Assembly (NCBI GenBank): GCA_003343885.1
Contig: QAKH01000061.1
Coordinates: 1-6,267, forward strand
Length of the DNA: 6,267 bases
Direction of reading: 5' to 3'
Source of the DNA: Clostridiales bacterium
GTDB taxonomy: Bacteria; Bacillota; Clostridia; Oscillospirales; CAG-382
Shown here: one piece after another, positions 1-6,266 of the stretch
How the letters are laid out: each line of letters begins with the position of its first letter
Numbering within the stretch: position 1 is the first letter of the stretch
The notes under the pieces: model-generated
Database searches by the model: none
Seen by the model: the letters and a program-made list of their open reading frames with translations, nothing else
Told to the model about the DNA's origin: nothing
Position numbers and translations under genes: made by a program

Positions 1-121
1 ATGCACTTCGTTGAGTGCCTGCAAGGCCGGAGAGTCCGCACTGCTGTCGTAACCTACCTCGTTGAGCGCCTCGGCGTACATCAGTAATACGTCGGCGTAG
101 CGCAGCAGGATCTGGTCGTTG
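1..121. repeat. 121-bp direct terminal repeat, left copy
   Basis: Identical base for base to 6147-6267, in the same orientation and exactly at both window ends. Such a fixed-length overlap is what a de Bruijn assembler leaves when it closes a graph cycle, with the overlap set by k. It lies inside protein-coding sequence and has no inverted ends, so it does not resemble an IS end, an attachment site or a phage terminus. Confidence 0.97.
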
Positions 122-127
122 ACGTAC
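1..127 (-). other. Duplicate fragment of the susD-like gene, joined artificially to the transporter
   Basis: Bases 1-121 repeat 6147-6267 exactly. On the minus strand, 1-126 encode 42 residues of the SusD-like protein, including RYADVLLMYAEALNE. Bases 122-126 add residues Y and V that the right-hand copy lacks because the window ends there, so this copy carries slightly more genuine susD sequence upstream. Just past it lies a Tn5 mosaic-end-like sequence, and after that an unrelated transporter gene. I read this as a copy of the same genomic segment placed here by a chimeric junction, not as a second susD gene. That it encodes SusD is clear; that it is an artefact is an inference from the adjoining adapter-like sequence. 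Confidence 0.85.
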
Positions 128-146
128 CTGTCTCTTATACCCATCT
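128..146 (-). other. Tn5/Nextera mosaic-end-like sequence at a chimeric junction
   Basis: On the plus strand this reads CTGTCTCTTATACCCATCT. It matches the 19-bp Tn5 mosaic end used in tagmentation libraries (CTGTCTCTTATACACATCT) at 18 of 19 positions; the one difference is C for A at 141. Read on the minus strand it is AGATGGGTATAAGAGACAG followed directly by susD sequence, which is the orientation in which the adapter precedes a tagmented insert. The transporter frame is intact up to base 147 and breaks at this element, and its TAA stop (135-137) lies inside it. The match is visible directly; the library-artefact origin is an inference. The single mismatch could be a sequencing error or part of the chimera-forming event. 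Confidence 0.88.
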
Positions 147-1049
147 TCCGCAGACCGAACTGATCGAAATCACGGAACTGGCTTCGAGATTCGTATAGCC
201 CTTGTCCGCTTCGAGGAAGAAGATGCCCCAACTGTTCACGGCATAGCGCGAAACGTACATGAATGCGCTGGCCAGAGCCAGCATCCAAATCGCCGGATTG
301 CGCAGCACTTCTTTCTGAAGCTCCCCGACACTTTTGCCCTCCTCGGCGACCCTTTCGGGCGTTTCGTCGCCCTTGTAATGCGCCACAGAGGGAAGTCCGC
401 AGCTCTGCGGCGTGTCGCGCATGAAGAGCACGACGAGGAGGAATCCCAGCAGTCCGAGTAGTCCTGCGCCGCGGAATCCCCACTGCCAGCCCCATGCTGC
501 GACGATGACGGCCGTGGCGATGAAGGTGATGGCCTCACCGATGTTGTGGCTCGATGACCACAGCCCATAGAAAGTGCCGCGCTCCCGGTCTCCGAACCAG
601 CGCGAAAGGGCTACGACACACGGCGCCGCGCCCATCGACTGTGCCCACCCGTTGACGGCCCACAGGACGAGGAATACGGCGAACGAGGTAGTGAACCCGA
701 GGACGAGGTTGATGAAGGCCGTCAGGAGCAGTCCTGCCGCCAGAAAGCGGCGAATGTTGCTGCGATCGGCCAAGAAACCGTTGGTCAGCTTCCCGACGGC
801 ATAGGTGACGAAGAGACCCGAACCGATGATTCCCAGCTCGGCCTCGGAGAGCACGCCCGCATCGACGATCGGTTTCTTGATGACGTTCAGACTCAACCGG
901 CAGACGTAGTAGAGTCCGTATCCGAGCGTCGCAGAGAGAAATACCGACCAGCGCAGTCGTGCGTAACGTTTCCGGATTTCGTCGCCGTCGGTCAGCGGCT
1001 CCGACGCCGGAGAGACGGCGAAATATTTCAGCAGGTTCATAGGTTTCAT
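135..1049 (-). CDS. glpT: GlpT-like glycerol-3-phosphate:phosphate antiporter (MFS, OPA family), artificially truncated at 3' end
   Basis: This is an inner-membrane antiporter of the organophosphate:phosphate family, likely importing glycerol-3-phosphate in exchange for phosphate. The call comes from remembered similarity to E. coli GlpT. Shared features are RLRW near residue 31, the RDTPQSCGLP loop (211-220) that joins the two six-helix halves, and the DRSN loop (95-98). All four substrate-site residues appear conserved: R51, K87, H168 and R268 correspond to GlpT R45, K80, H165 and R269. Genuine sequence covers residues 1-301 (147-1049) of an expected 430-450, ending early in the second half. 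The last three residues (RWV) and the stop come from the mosaic-end-like sequence at 128-146. The ATG at 1047-1049 starts the ORF, but M4 (1038-1040) is an equally plausible start. It begins 5 bp after the phosphodiesterase gene, which favours glycerol-3-phosphate over a hexose phosphate as substrate. Confidence 0.88.
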   Translation of the reverse strand: MKPMNLLKYFAVSPASEPLTDGDEIRKRYARLRWSVFLSATLGYGLYYVCRLSLNVIKKPIVDAGVLSEAELGIIGSGLFVTYAVGKLTNGFLADRSNIRRFLAAGLLLTAFINLVLGFTTSFAVFLVLWAVNGWAQSMGAAPCVVALSRWFGDRERGTFYGLWSSSHNIGEAITFIATAVIVAAWGWQWGFRGAGLLGLLGFLLVVLFMRDTPQSCGLPSVAHYKGDETPERVAEEGKSVGELQKEVLRNPAIWMLALASAFMYVSRYAVNSWGIFFLEADKGYTNLEASSVISISSVCGRWV

Positions 1050-1054
1050 GCAAT

Positions 1055-1978
1055 TTATCGGTGCAGGCCGCGGTCGCGCAGGTAGGTCAGCAGATGCTCG
1101 GCCCGGTCGGTCTGGATGATTCGCGCCCCGAGCGTGTCGATCAGGTAGCCGAATGCCGCATCGGGATCTTCGAGCGAAAGATCGTCGTCATGGCCGCCGC
1201 AGAGGGTGTCCCACAGCGTGTTGTACCAGATGAGCGCCTTGCCGCGCAGTTCGTCGCGCATGCGCAGCGGCATCGCTGCATCTTCGGCCTCGGCGTAAAT
1301 CAATTCGTAGGCCACGGGTTTCAGCTCGGCGATGTAGGCCTCCATCGACTCCGGGGCATCCTCCCGGTCGAGGTTCACTACCGGCATGTAAATCACTTCG
1401 TCGAGATATTTCCCATACAGACCGAGCACTTCGGCGGCAGGTTTACTGCCCTTCATAACGATCTGGCGGGTCGTGCCGGTCTTTTCGAGCAGCGGCACCA
1501 CGAGGTCGAAATAGCGGTCGGCCTTGTCGAGGTTGAGCAATACGCGCCCTCGGGCTGCGAGCAGCGCCTCTTCGAGCGTCGGCACCGTGTGTTTGGTCCG
1601 GATACCGCAGCCGTTTTTGAGCTTCAGTGTGCGGATGGAATCCAGCGTCCAGTCGGCGACACGGCCCTTGCCCGTAGTCGTGCGGTTGAGCGTGGCGTCA
1701 TGCATGACGATCAATACGCTGTCCTTGGTTAATTGAAGATCCAGTTCAACTATATCCACCCCGACTGCGATCGAATGTTCGATGGCCGCGATAGAGTTTT
1801 CGGGGGCGTAACGCCAATCGCCTCGATGCGCCACGACGAGAACGGCAGAGGTGTCGCCCGAGAGCAGTTGCATCCGGAGAGCCTCGGCCCGATTCTCCGG
1901 CACGGCACTCTGCGTACCGCCTCCGGCACAGCCTGCCAACACTGCCAGCGCCAGCAGGACGATTGCGATTCGTTTCAT
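1055..1978 (-). CDS. glpQ: Glycerophosphodiester phosphodiesterase, lipoprotein
   Basis: It hydrolyses glycerophosphodiesters to sn-glycerol-3-phosphate and an alcohol. The N-terminus is a lipoprotein signal peptide with lipobox LAGC and lipidated Cys17, so the enzyme acts in the periplasm or at the outer membrane. The GDPD TIM-barrel signature is complete: AHRG with H51 and R52 (catalytic His and substrate Arg), APEN at 58-61, the metal-binding ELD with E78 and D80, and MHD with catalytic H93. LNLDKAD (148-154) follows, with K151 in the position usual for Bacteroidetes members, and IIQTDR lies near the C-terminus. At 307 residues it is full length. It starts 3 bp after the upstream gene and ends 5 bp before the GlpT-like gene, so hydrolysis and product uptake appear co-transcribed. 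The gene symbol is by functional analogy; head-group specificity cannot be read from the sequence. Confidence 0.92.
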   Translation of the reverse strand: MKRIAIVLLALAVLAGCAGGGTQSAVPENRAEALRMQLLSGDTSAVLVVAHRGDWRYAPENSIAAIEHSIAVGVDIVELDLQLTKDSVLIVMHDATLNRTTTGKGRVADWTLDSIRTLKLKNGCGIRTKHTVPTLEEALLAARGRVLLNLDKADRYFDLVVPLLEKTGTTRQIVMKGSKPAAEVLGLYGKYLDEVIYMPVVNLDREDAPESMEAYIAELKPVAYELIYAEAEDAAMPLRMRDELRGKALIWYNTLWDTLCGGHDDDLSLEDPDAAFGYLIDTLGARIIQTDRAEHLLTYLRDRGLHR

Positions 1979-1981
1979 CTC

Positions 1982-3004
1982 TTATTCCAGTTTACCGTTT
2001 TCCCAAATCATTTTTTCACCCCAGAAAGGCATGTACGTTTTGTCGCAGTCGAGCTGCGCGGCGCGCGTGAGTCCTTGTTCGAGCGTCCAGCGCGATGAGT
2101 CGGGGTCGGCATGCGAGAGTTCCAGTATATGCGACAACAGGACGTATTTCGGCGTGAAAACCTTGCCGATGACGTTGTTTTCGGTCAGTTCGTTAGGTGC
2201 ATAGCGCGGGATGTAGACGTCGATGTCGGCGGTCACGTCGAATTGCTCGGGTCGGAAATTCGAATCCCCGGAATGCATCAGGGTAAAGTTGTCCGTATCG
2301 TCGCCGCAGTCGATCTGGAAGACCGTCACGGGAACGTTCGTAGAGCCGTTGTTGTGGTTGGTGACGAAAGTATGGAGTTTGAATTTTCCAATTATATAGT
2401 CGGCCGCCTCTTCCGAAGTGTAGGCGTATCCCGGCTCTTCGAGGTAGTTCGTTACGACGGGTTTTCCGGCCGCGAGCATGGCGTCGATGAGCGGCTGGCA
2501 CTTGTGATCCTGATGCACATGCGTCGAGGCGTAGAAGTCGATGTAGGGCTCGAGTTCGGCGCCCCGGCGGTGATAGATATCCACGGCGAAACACCCTGAC
2601 GGGGTTTTGACGACATAGCCCATGTTATAGAGCATCCAGATATGCGCCTGACCCGGGGCAGGGGTTTCGTCACGGACACCCGCCAGCACACGGTCGAACG
2701 CCGCATCGTAGCAGGCCAGGATGTCTTCGTATTTCACGAGCGACTGAGCGAGCCACTCGTCGCCCTCCAGAAAACTCGAGAAGGTCGCGCTCGAGCAGGC
2801 GTCGGCATAGCCCTGAATGGTCGTGAATAGCGCCCGGCGGCCGGTCAGATCCGCATCGAGCGGCGAAGTCCGCCACAGCGCCTCCATCGTTTCGGAGGCC
2901 TGCCTCGGCTGCTGCTGCGGGACGTTCCAGTCGGGCGTATCGTCGTTACAGGCTGCGAACCCGAACAGTGCCGTTACGAAAAATAGTTTGACGTATCGTT
3001 TCAT
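1982..3004 (-). CDS. Metallo-beta-lactamase-fold hydrolase, lipoprotein
   Basis: This 340-residue protein starts with a short hydrophobic signal ending in FAAC, giving a likely lipidated Cys19, so it is exported and anchored. After about 115 residues without a recognised domain comes an MBL-type metal site: HVHQDH (H162, H164, D166, H167) fits HxHxDH. Later candidate ligands are H217 in NHNNG, D247 in MHSGD, and H292 or H298 in SHILELSH. MBL-fold enzymes include phosphodiesterases, lactonases and nucleases, so the substrate is not determined by fold. Its place 3 bp before a glycerophosphodiesterase gene suggests a phosphate-ester or phosphodiester substrate; that is inference. I do not recognise a named family. 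The ATG at 3002-3004 is chosen because MKRYVKLFF gives a standard signal peptide. Confidence 0.75.
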   Translation of the reverse strand: MKRYVKLFFVTALFGFAACNDDTPDWNVPQQQPRQASETMEALWRTSPLDADLTGRRALFTTIQGYADACSSATFSSFLEGDEWLAQSLVKYEDILACYDAAFDRVLAGVRDETPAPGQAHIWMLYNMGYVVKTPSGCFAVDIYHRRGAELEPYIDFYASTHVHQDHKCQPLIDAMLAAGKPVVTNYLEEPGYAYTSEEAADYIIGKFKLHTFVTNHNNGSTNVPVTVFQIDCGDDTDNFTLMHSGDSNFRPEQFDVTADIDVYIPRYAPNELTENNVIGKVFTPKYVLLSHILELSHADPDSSRWTLEQGLTRAAQLDCDKTYMPFWGEKMIWENGKLE

Positions 3005-3030
3005 ATTATTGGATTTTTTTAGTTTGGCGT
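3005..3030 (-). promoter_or_regulatory. A-rich translation leader before the MBL-fold gene
   Basis: This 26-bp gap, the longest in the operon, reads on the minus strand as an A/T-rich stretch with a run of seven A's about 10 bases before the ATG, and no Shine-Dalgarno motif. Bacteroidetes commonly start translation from A/T-rich leaders. I see no convincing -7 TAnnTTTG box or hairpin, so it is probably not a separate promoter. Confidence 0.35.
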
Positions 3031-3906
3031 TTATTCGATGGCGTTGAATATTTCGGCATAGCTGGCCGCCACCTGCTCAGGAGAGAGGCGTTTCTGCGAA
3101 GAACGGTCCTTTATTGCCTCGTACATGAATACGCCGTCGTATCCGATGTCGTGCAGCCGGCTGACGAACTCCCGCCAGTCGATGTCGCCCTGCGTCGGCA
3201 GCCAATGACATTCATTCACGAAGTCGAAATCCGAGCAGTGCAGCGTCCGGATACGTCTTCCTGCGACATCCATGAAATGTCCGGTCGTACCTCCGATATA
3301 GTGGTTCGTGTCGAAACAGATGCCGACGCCCGGTACGGCGTCGACGATGCGCACCAGTTCCTCGGGCGTATTGCCCAGACAGGTGCGGGGCAGGTTTTCG
3401 ATGCACAGCTCCGCACCGATGGCGTCCGCCTCCTGTTTCAGCAGGCGAATCGAGGCGATGGCGTTTTCGATTCGCTGCTCGCGCTGCTCGTCGGCGATAG
3501 GCTCCGAACTGGGATGCAGCACGAGCCTTTGCGGGGAGAACAGACCGCTTTTACGGATCATCTTGGCCATGAACGCGACGTTTTCGCGCCGCAGACTGTC
3601 ATCCGCCGCGGAGATATCCAGCGTTCGGGAAAAAGGCAGATGCACCGACCAAACTTTCAGCCCGGCGCTGTCGACCATCGCTTTCATGGCTTCGATACGG
3701 GGAACAATTTGTTCCATGGGCACCCCGCGATAGCATTGGTTCAGGGCCACTTCGATCCACTCGATTCCGGCGGCACGAATGCGGGAAAAATCCTCCGTCG
3801 AAGCCTGTTTGTACAAGGCGGTCGTGGTGCCCGGTTCCGGCCTTTGGGCCGAAACCGGAACCACGGCGCAGAATGCCGCAGCCATGAGTATCAACACTCT
3901 TTTCAT
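3031..3906 (-). CDS. Exported sugar phosphate isomerase/epimerase-family TIM-barrel protein
   Basis: A 291-residue protein of the xylose isomerase-like TIM-barrel superfamily (also called AP endonuclease family 2). The first 20 residues form a Sec signal peptide with a likely cleavage after VSA, before QRPEPG. There is no lipobox cysteine, so it is probably soluble in the periplasm. Candidate metal and active-site residues follow the family order: H89 in SVHLP, H131 in VLHP, E170 in CIENLP, D199 and H202 in CFDTNH, H223 in LHCSDFD, D241 in GDIDW, and E263 in MYEA. The domain is complete. Members isomerise or epimerise sugars, ketose derivatives and inositol-type compounds; the specific reaction is unknown here. 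It starts 7 bp after the beta-propeller lipoprotein gene. In this locus it could act on a sugar or polyol head group, which is speculation. Confidence 0.8.
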   Translation of the reverse strand: MKRVLILMAAAFCAVVPVSAQRPEPGTTTALYKQASTEDFSRIRAAGIEWIEVALNQCYRGVPMEQIVPRIEAMKAMVDSAGLKVWSVHLPFSRTLDISAADDSLRRENVAFMAKMIRKSGLFSPQRLVLHPSSEPIADEQREQRIENAIASIRLLKQEADAIGAELCIENLPRTCLGNTPEELVRIVDAVPGVGICFDTNHYIGGTTGHFMDVAGRRIRTLHCSDFDFVNECHWLPTQGDIDWREFVSRLHDIGYDGVFMYEAIKDRSSQKRLSPEQVAASYAEIFNAIE

Positions 3907-3913
3907 GGCTCCT

Positions 3914-5860
3914 CTACTTCAGTGAATTAGAGCCCTGCATATTGCCGCCGCGCATCGGCCAGCCCTCGGCGGCGAGGGACGCGGCGATGTCATAGGCCGA
4001 GATCGAACCGTTGAGACCGTAGTAGACGCGGCCGTCGGGTCCGATGCTTACGGGACTCATGGTCTGTGCGCCGATGGACGTGATAATCGAGCGATTGCCC
4101 GAAGCGTCGAATGCGAGCAGGTTGAACGGCGAAGCGTACTGCGAGATGTAGGCTTTGCCGTCAGCGGCCAGTGCGAATCCCGAGTAAATGTAATTTTTGT
4201 CCGTCTGATCCACCCATTTCTCGCTGCCATTCTTGTCTACGGCATAGAGGTATCCATTCTTTTCACAGAAGTAGACCGTTCCGTCGCCATCCACCACGGG
4301 GTGATAGCTGTCGCCCGCCTGCGAAGCGTAGGTCCACAACGTGCGGCCCGTCGCCGTATCGACGGCCGCGCAGCCGCCCTTGGATTTGAGTGTCGCATAG
4401 AGCACGCCGCCGCCGATAGCCAGCGATCCGCCGCGCTCGGTCACGTTGTGTTCCGTGTCGCAGGTCCACTTGAGCGTGCCGCCCTCGGTGTAAGCCCAGA
4501 TGCCTTTCGACGTGCCGATGTAGACCGTGCCGTCCGCATCCACCGCCACGCCGCCGGCGTTGCCCGTCTGCGTCGCGGACCATTTCTCAGCGCCTGAGAC
4601 GGCATCGAAAGCCTTGAGGATACCGCCGTCGGCCAGTGCATAGACGACGCCGTCAGTCGTGACGGCCGGACTGGCTTTCACGGCCGCGCCGAGCGTCGCT
4701 TTCCATTTCAGGGCTCCCGAAGCCGATACGGCATAGAGGGTTCCGTCGCCGTCCTCGGTGCCGAAGTAGACCGTACCGTCCGCTCCGACGGCCGGGCCGG
4801 CGCCGTAGGTCGCGGCTGAAGTCGCGTACTCCCAGACGATTTGCCCTGTGATGGCGCTGATGGCAAGCAGTTTCTTGTCCGTCTGCGATATCGTGTAGAA
4901 GGTCTGCCCGTCATGCGAGAAGACGATGTTCGACGATTTCTGGTAGCCGGTGCCTCCGACCGAGATCCACGCGAAACCGTCGACGGTCAGCTCGACAGTC
5001 GCCGTTTCGGTCGTGCCGCCCTCGTAGGTGACCGTCAGCGTCACGGTATAGGAACCGGTCTTGGCATAACAGTAGGTCGCAACCGTTTCATCCGAAGAGT
5101 TGCCGTCGCCGAACTCCCATTTCACGGAAGCGATTTCGCCCTGTACGAAATAGGCGGGATTGTATTCGAAAGTGCAGAGCTCGAATTGGCGCAGCGTCGT
5201 CGAGGTGACGTTGATCGGATCGATTTCGCCCGGCGTCGCAGTGGCCGTCACGGCCTCCGAATCGCCGTGGGCGTAGACGCACGTCAGCGCGAAGGCATAT
5301 TCAGTGCCGTTGGCCAGCTCCTCGATGAGCGCAGAGGTTTCCGAGGATTCGACCTCGACACGCTTCACCTCCGAACCGCCTGCCGTCACGACGATACGGT
5401 ACGCATAATCCAGTTGTGTGTCGGGTGCCGTCCACGAGAGGTAAACGCGCTCGTCGCCGGCCATGGCCTTGAGCTCCGAGGCCGGCATGCGGGTCGACTT
5501 CGGCGTGCAGACGGCCGAGATTTTCATAGCCAGCCCGTCGGCGTAGCGTGACTGCACGGAGAAGGTGTAGGCACAGTCGTTCACCAAATCCGTGACGGTC
5601 AGCGAATAGGTATCGGAGGCTACGGTTTGCGAACCGCCGGCGACCTCCGAATCGTCGGCCACCCAGCTCACATAGTATTCGGCGGGAGCGGGTTTTCCCT
5701 CCTGCGGCGTCCACCGGACGGTCGCCTCCCCGTCGCCGGCCGTGGCCGTCACGCTCTCGACTTGAAACAGCGAGAAGGAGGCCTCCGGCAAGTTGTCTTC
5801 GCTGCAACCGGCGGCGAGTGCGGCCCCGGCGGCAAGCAGTCCGAACAGGTATTTTTTCAT
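3914..5860 (-). CDS. FN3-FN3-PKD-PQQ-like beta-propeller lipoprotein, candidate surface binding protein
   Basis: A 648-residue lipoprotein with lipidated Cys19 in LAAGCSEDN; the acidic residues after the Cys resemble the surface-export signal of Bacteroidetes lipoproteins. Two FN3-like beta-sandwich domains follow (about 31-119 and 125-210), then a PKD domain (about 218-293) with the typical WEFGDG (248-253) and GSYTVTLTV (269-277). From about 296 to the end is a PQQ-type beta-propeller, with repeated DGTVYFGT-like strands and Trp in VWEY, LKWKA, EKWSA, LKWTC, LWTY and EKWV. The C-terminal GWPMRGGNMQG resembles a motif usually seen near the first blade, so it may close the ring. I see no catalytic site. 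Its position 22 bp after susD is where SusE/SusF-like or other surface glycan-binding proteins often sit, so ligand binding or scaffolding is likely but not shown. Confidence 0.82.
   Translation of the reverse strand: MKKYLFGLLAAGAALAAGCSEDNLPEASFSLFQVESVTATAGDGEATVRWTPQEGKPAPAEYYVSWVADDSEVAGGSQTVASDTYSLTVTDLVNDCAYTFSVQSRYADGLAMKISAVCTPKSTRMPASELKAMAGDERVYLSWTAPDTQLDYAYRIVVTAGGSEVKRVEVESSETSALIEELANGTEYAFALTCVYAHGDSEAVTATATPGEIDPINVTSTTLRQFELCTFEYNPAYFVQGEIASVKWEFGDGNSSDETVATYCYAKTGSYTVTLTVTYEGGTTETATVELTVDGFAWISVGGTGYQKSSNIVFSHDGQTFYTISQTDKKLLAISAITGQIVWEYATSAATYGAGPAVGADGTVYFGTEDGDGTLYAVSASGALKWKATLGAAVKASPAVTTDGVVYALADGGILKAFDAVSGAEKWSATQTGNAGGVAVDADGTVYIGTSKGIWAYTEGGTLKWTCDTEHNVTERGGSLAIGGGVLYATLKSKGGCAAVDTATGRTLWTYASQAGDSYHPVVDGDGTVYFCEKNGYLYAVDKNGSEKWVDQTDKNYIYSGFALAADGKAYISQYASPFNLLAFDASGNRSIITSIGAQTMSPVSIGPDGRVYYGLNGSISAYDIAASLAAEGWPMRGGNMQGSNSLK
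3941..4975 (-). repeat. Beta-propeller blade repeats within the lipoprotein gene
   Basis: The blades encode recurring DGTVYxGT and KW motifs spaced about 40 residues apart. At DNA level the string GTAGACCGT recurs on the plus strand at 4271, 4520 and 4766, with spacings of 249 and 246 bp, which is two blades each. About seven tryptophan-bearing blades can be counted, including the C-terminal GWPMRGG. These are protein-fold repeats, not mobile DNA; the limits given are approximate. Confidence 0.65.
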
Positions 5861-5882
5861 GGTCTTTTCGATGTTTTAAGGA
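5861..5882 (-). promoter_or_regulatory. A/T-rich leader between susD and the propeller lipoprotein gene
   Basis: This 22-bp spacer reads on the minus strand as TCCTTAAAACATCGAAAAG and then ACC before the ATG at 5858-5860. Two A-rich patches and no Shine-Dalgarno motif fit a Bacteroidetes start region. It is too short to hold a convincing terminator or promoter, so read-through from susD is expected. Confidence 0.3.
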
Positions 5883-6266
5883 TTAGTAACCGGGGTTCTG
5901 CCACAACAGCGAGGTGTCGTTGATACGCTCCAGCTCGGTGTTGGGAATCGGGAAGAGTAATTGATAACTCTGGATGGCGTGCCCCTCGGCCGCTACGGCT
6001 TCGGCGGCATAGCCCATGCGCACAAGATCGAACCAACGCTGCCCTTCATAGGGGAACTCCTTTTGTCGTTCGAGGCAGACGGCACGGCGGAACGCCTCCT
6101 GATCGGGGATGTCCGTGATGTTGAGCGGATCGAGGCCGGCACGGGTATGCACTTCGTTGAGTGCCTGCAAGGCCGGAGAGTCCGCACTGCTGTCGTAACC
6201 TACCTCGTTGAGCGCCTCGGCGTACATCAGTAATACGTCGGCGTAGCGCAGCAGGATCTGGTCGTT
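5883..6266 (-). CDS. susD: SusD/RagB-family nutrient-binding outer membrane lipoprotein, C-terminal part only
   Basis: This is the last 127 residues of a SusD-family protein, the surface lipoprotein that caps a SusC-type TonB-dependent transporter and delivers substrate to it. Visible family signatures are RYADVLLMYAEALNE near the start, ERQKEFPYEGQRWFDLVRMG in the middle (the usual ERR.EL..EG.RW.DL.R pattern), and a C-terminal FPIPNTEL...QNPGY. SusD proteins are usually 450-600 residues, so roughly three quarters of the gene, and the expected susC before it, lie beyond the window. The frame is open to the window edge and the Met at 6225-6227 is internal, not a start. The stop is TAA at 5883-5885. 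Substrate cannot be inferred from this part; the downstream phosphodiesterase and GlpT-like genes point to glycerophosphodiesters. The gene symbol denotes the family only. Confidence 0.93.
   Translation of the reverse strand, partial: NDQILLRYADVLLMYAEALNEVGYDSSADSPALQALNEVHTRAGLDPLNITDIPDQEAFRRAVCLERQKEFPYEGQRWFDLVRMGYAAEAVAAEGHAIQSYQLLFPIPNTELERINDTSLLWQNPGY

Noticed and set aside
128..146. A natural Tn5/IS50 end marking a real transposon insertion
   Set aside because: The match is to the synthetic hyperactive mosaic end used in tagmentation. There is no transposase, no second end and no 9-bp target duplication in the window.
1061..1732. Plus-strand open frame of 223 codons
   Set aside because: It is fully antisense to the GDPD gene, which has all catalytic motifs. 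No recognisable motifs are seen in the plus-strand translation.
3151..3930. Long plus-strand open frame of 259 codons
   Set aside because: It lies opposite the exported TIM-barrel gene, whose minus-strand frame carries a signal peptide and ordered active-site motifs. The plus-strand translation shows no recognisable domain and is a GC-rich shadow.
4271..4774. Spaced GTAGACCGT copies as possible regulatory or CRISPR-like repeats
   Set aside because: The spacing (249 and 246 bp) is a multiple of three and matches two propeller blades. Each copy encodes the same TVY strand motif in the lipoprotein frame.
4841..5551. Long plus-strand open frame of 236 codons
   Set aside because: It is antisense to the FN3/PKD region of the propeller lipoprotein. 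Its Arg- and Gly-rich translation has no recognisable motifs.
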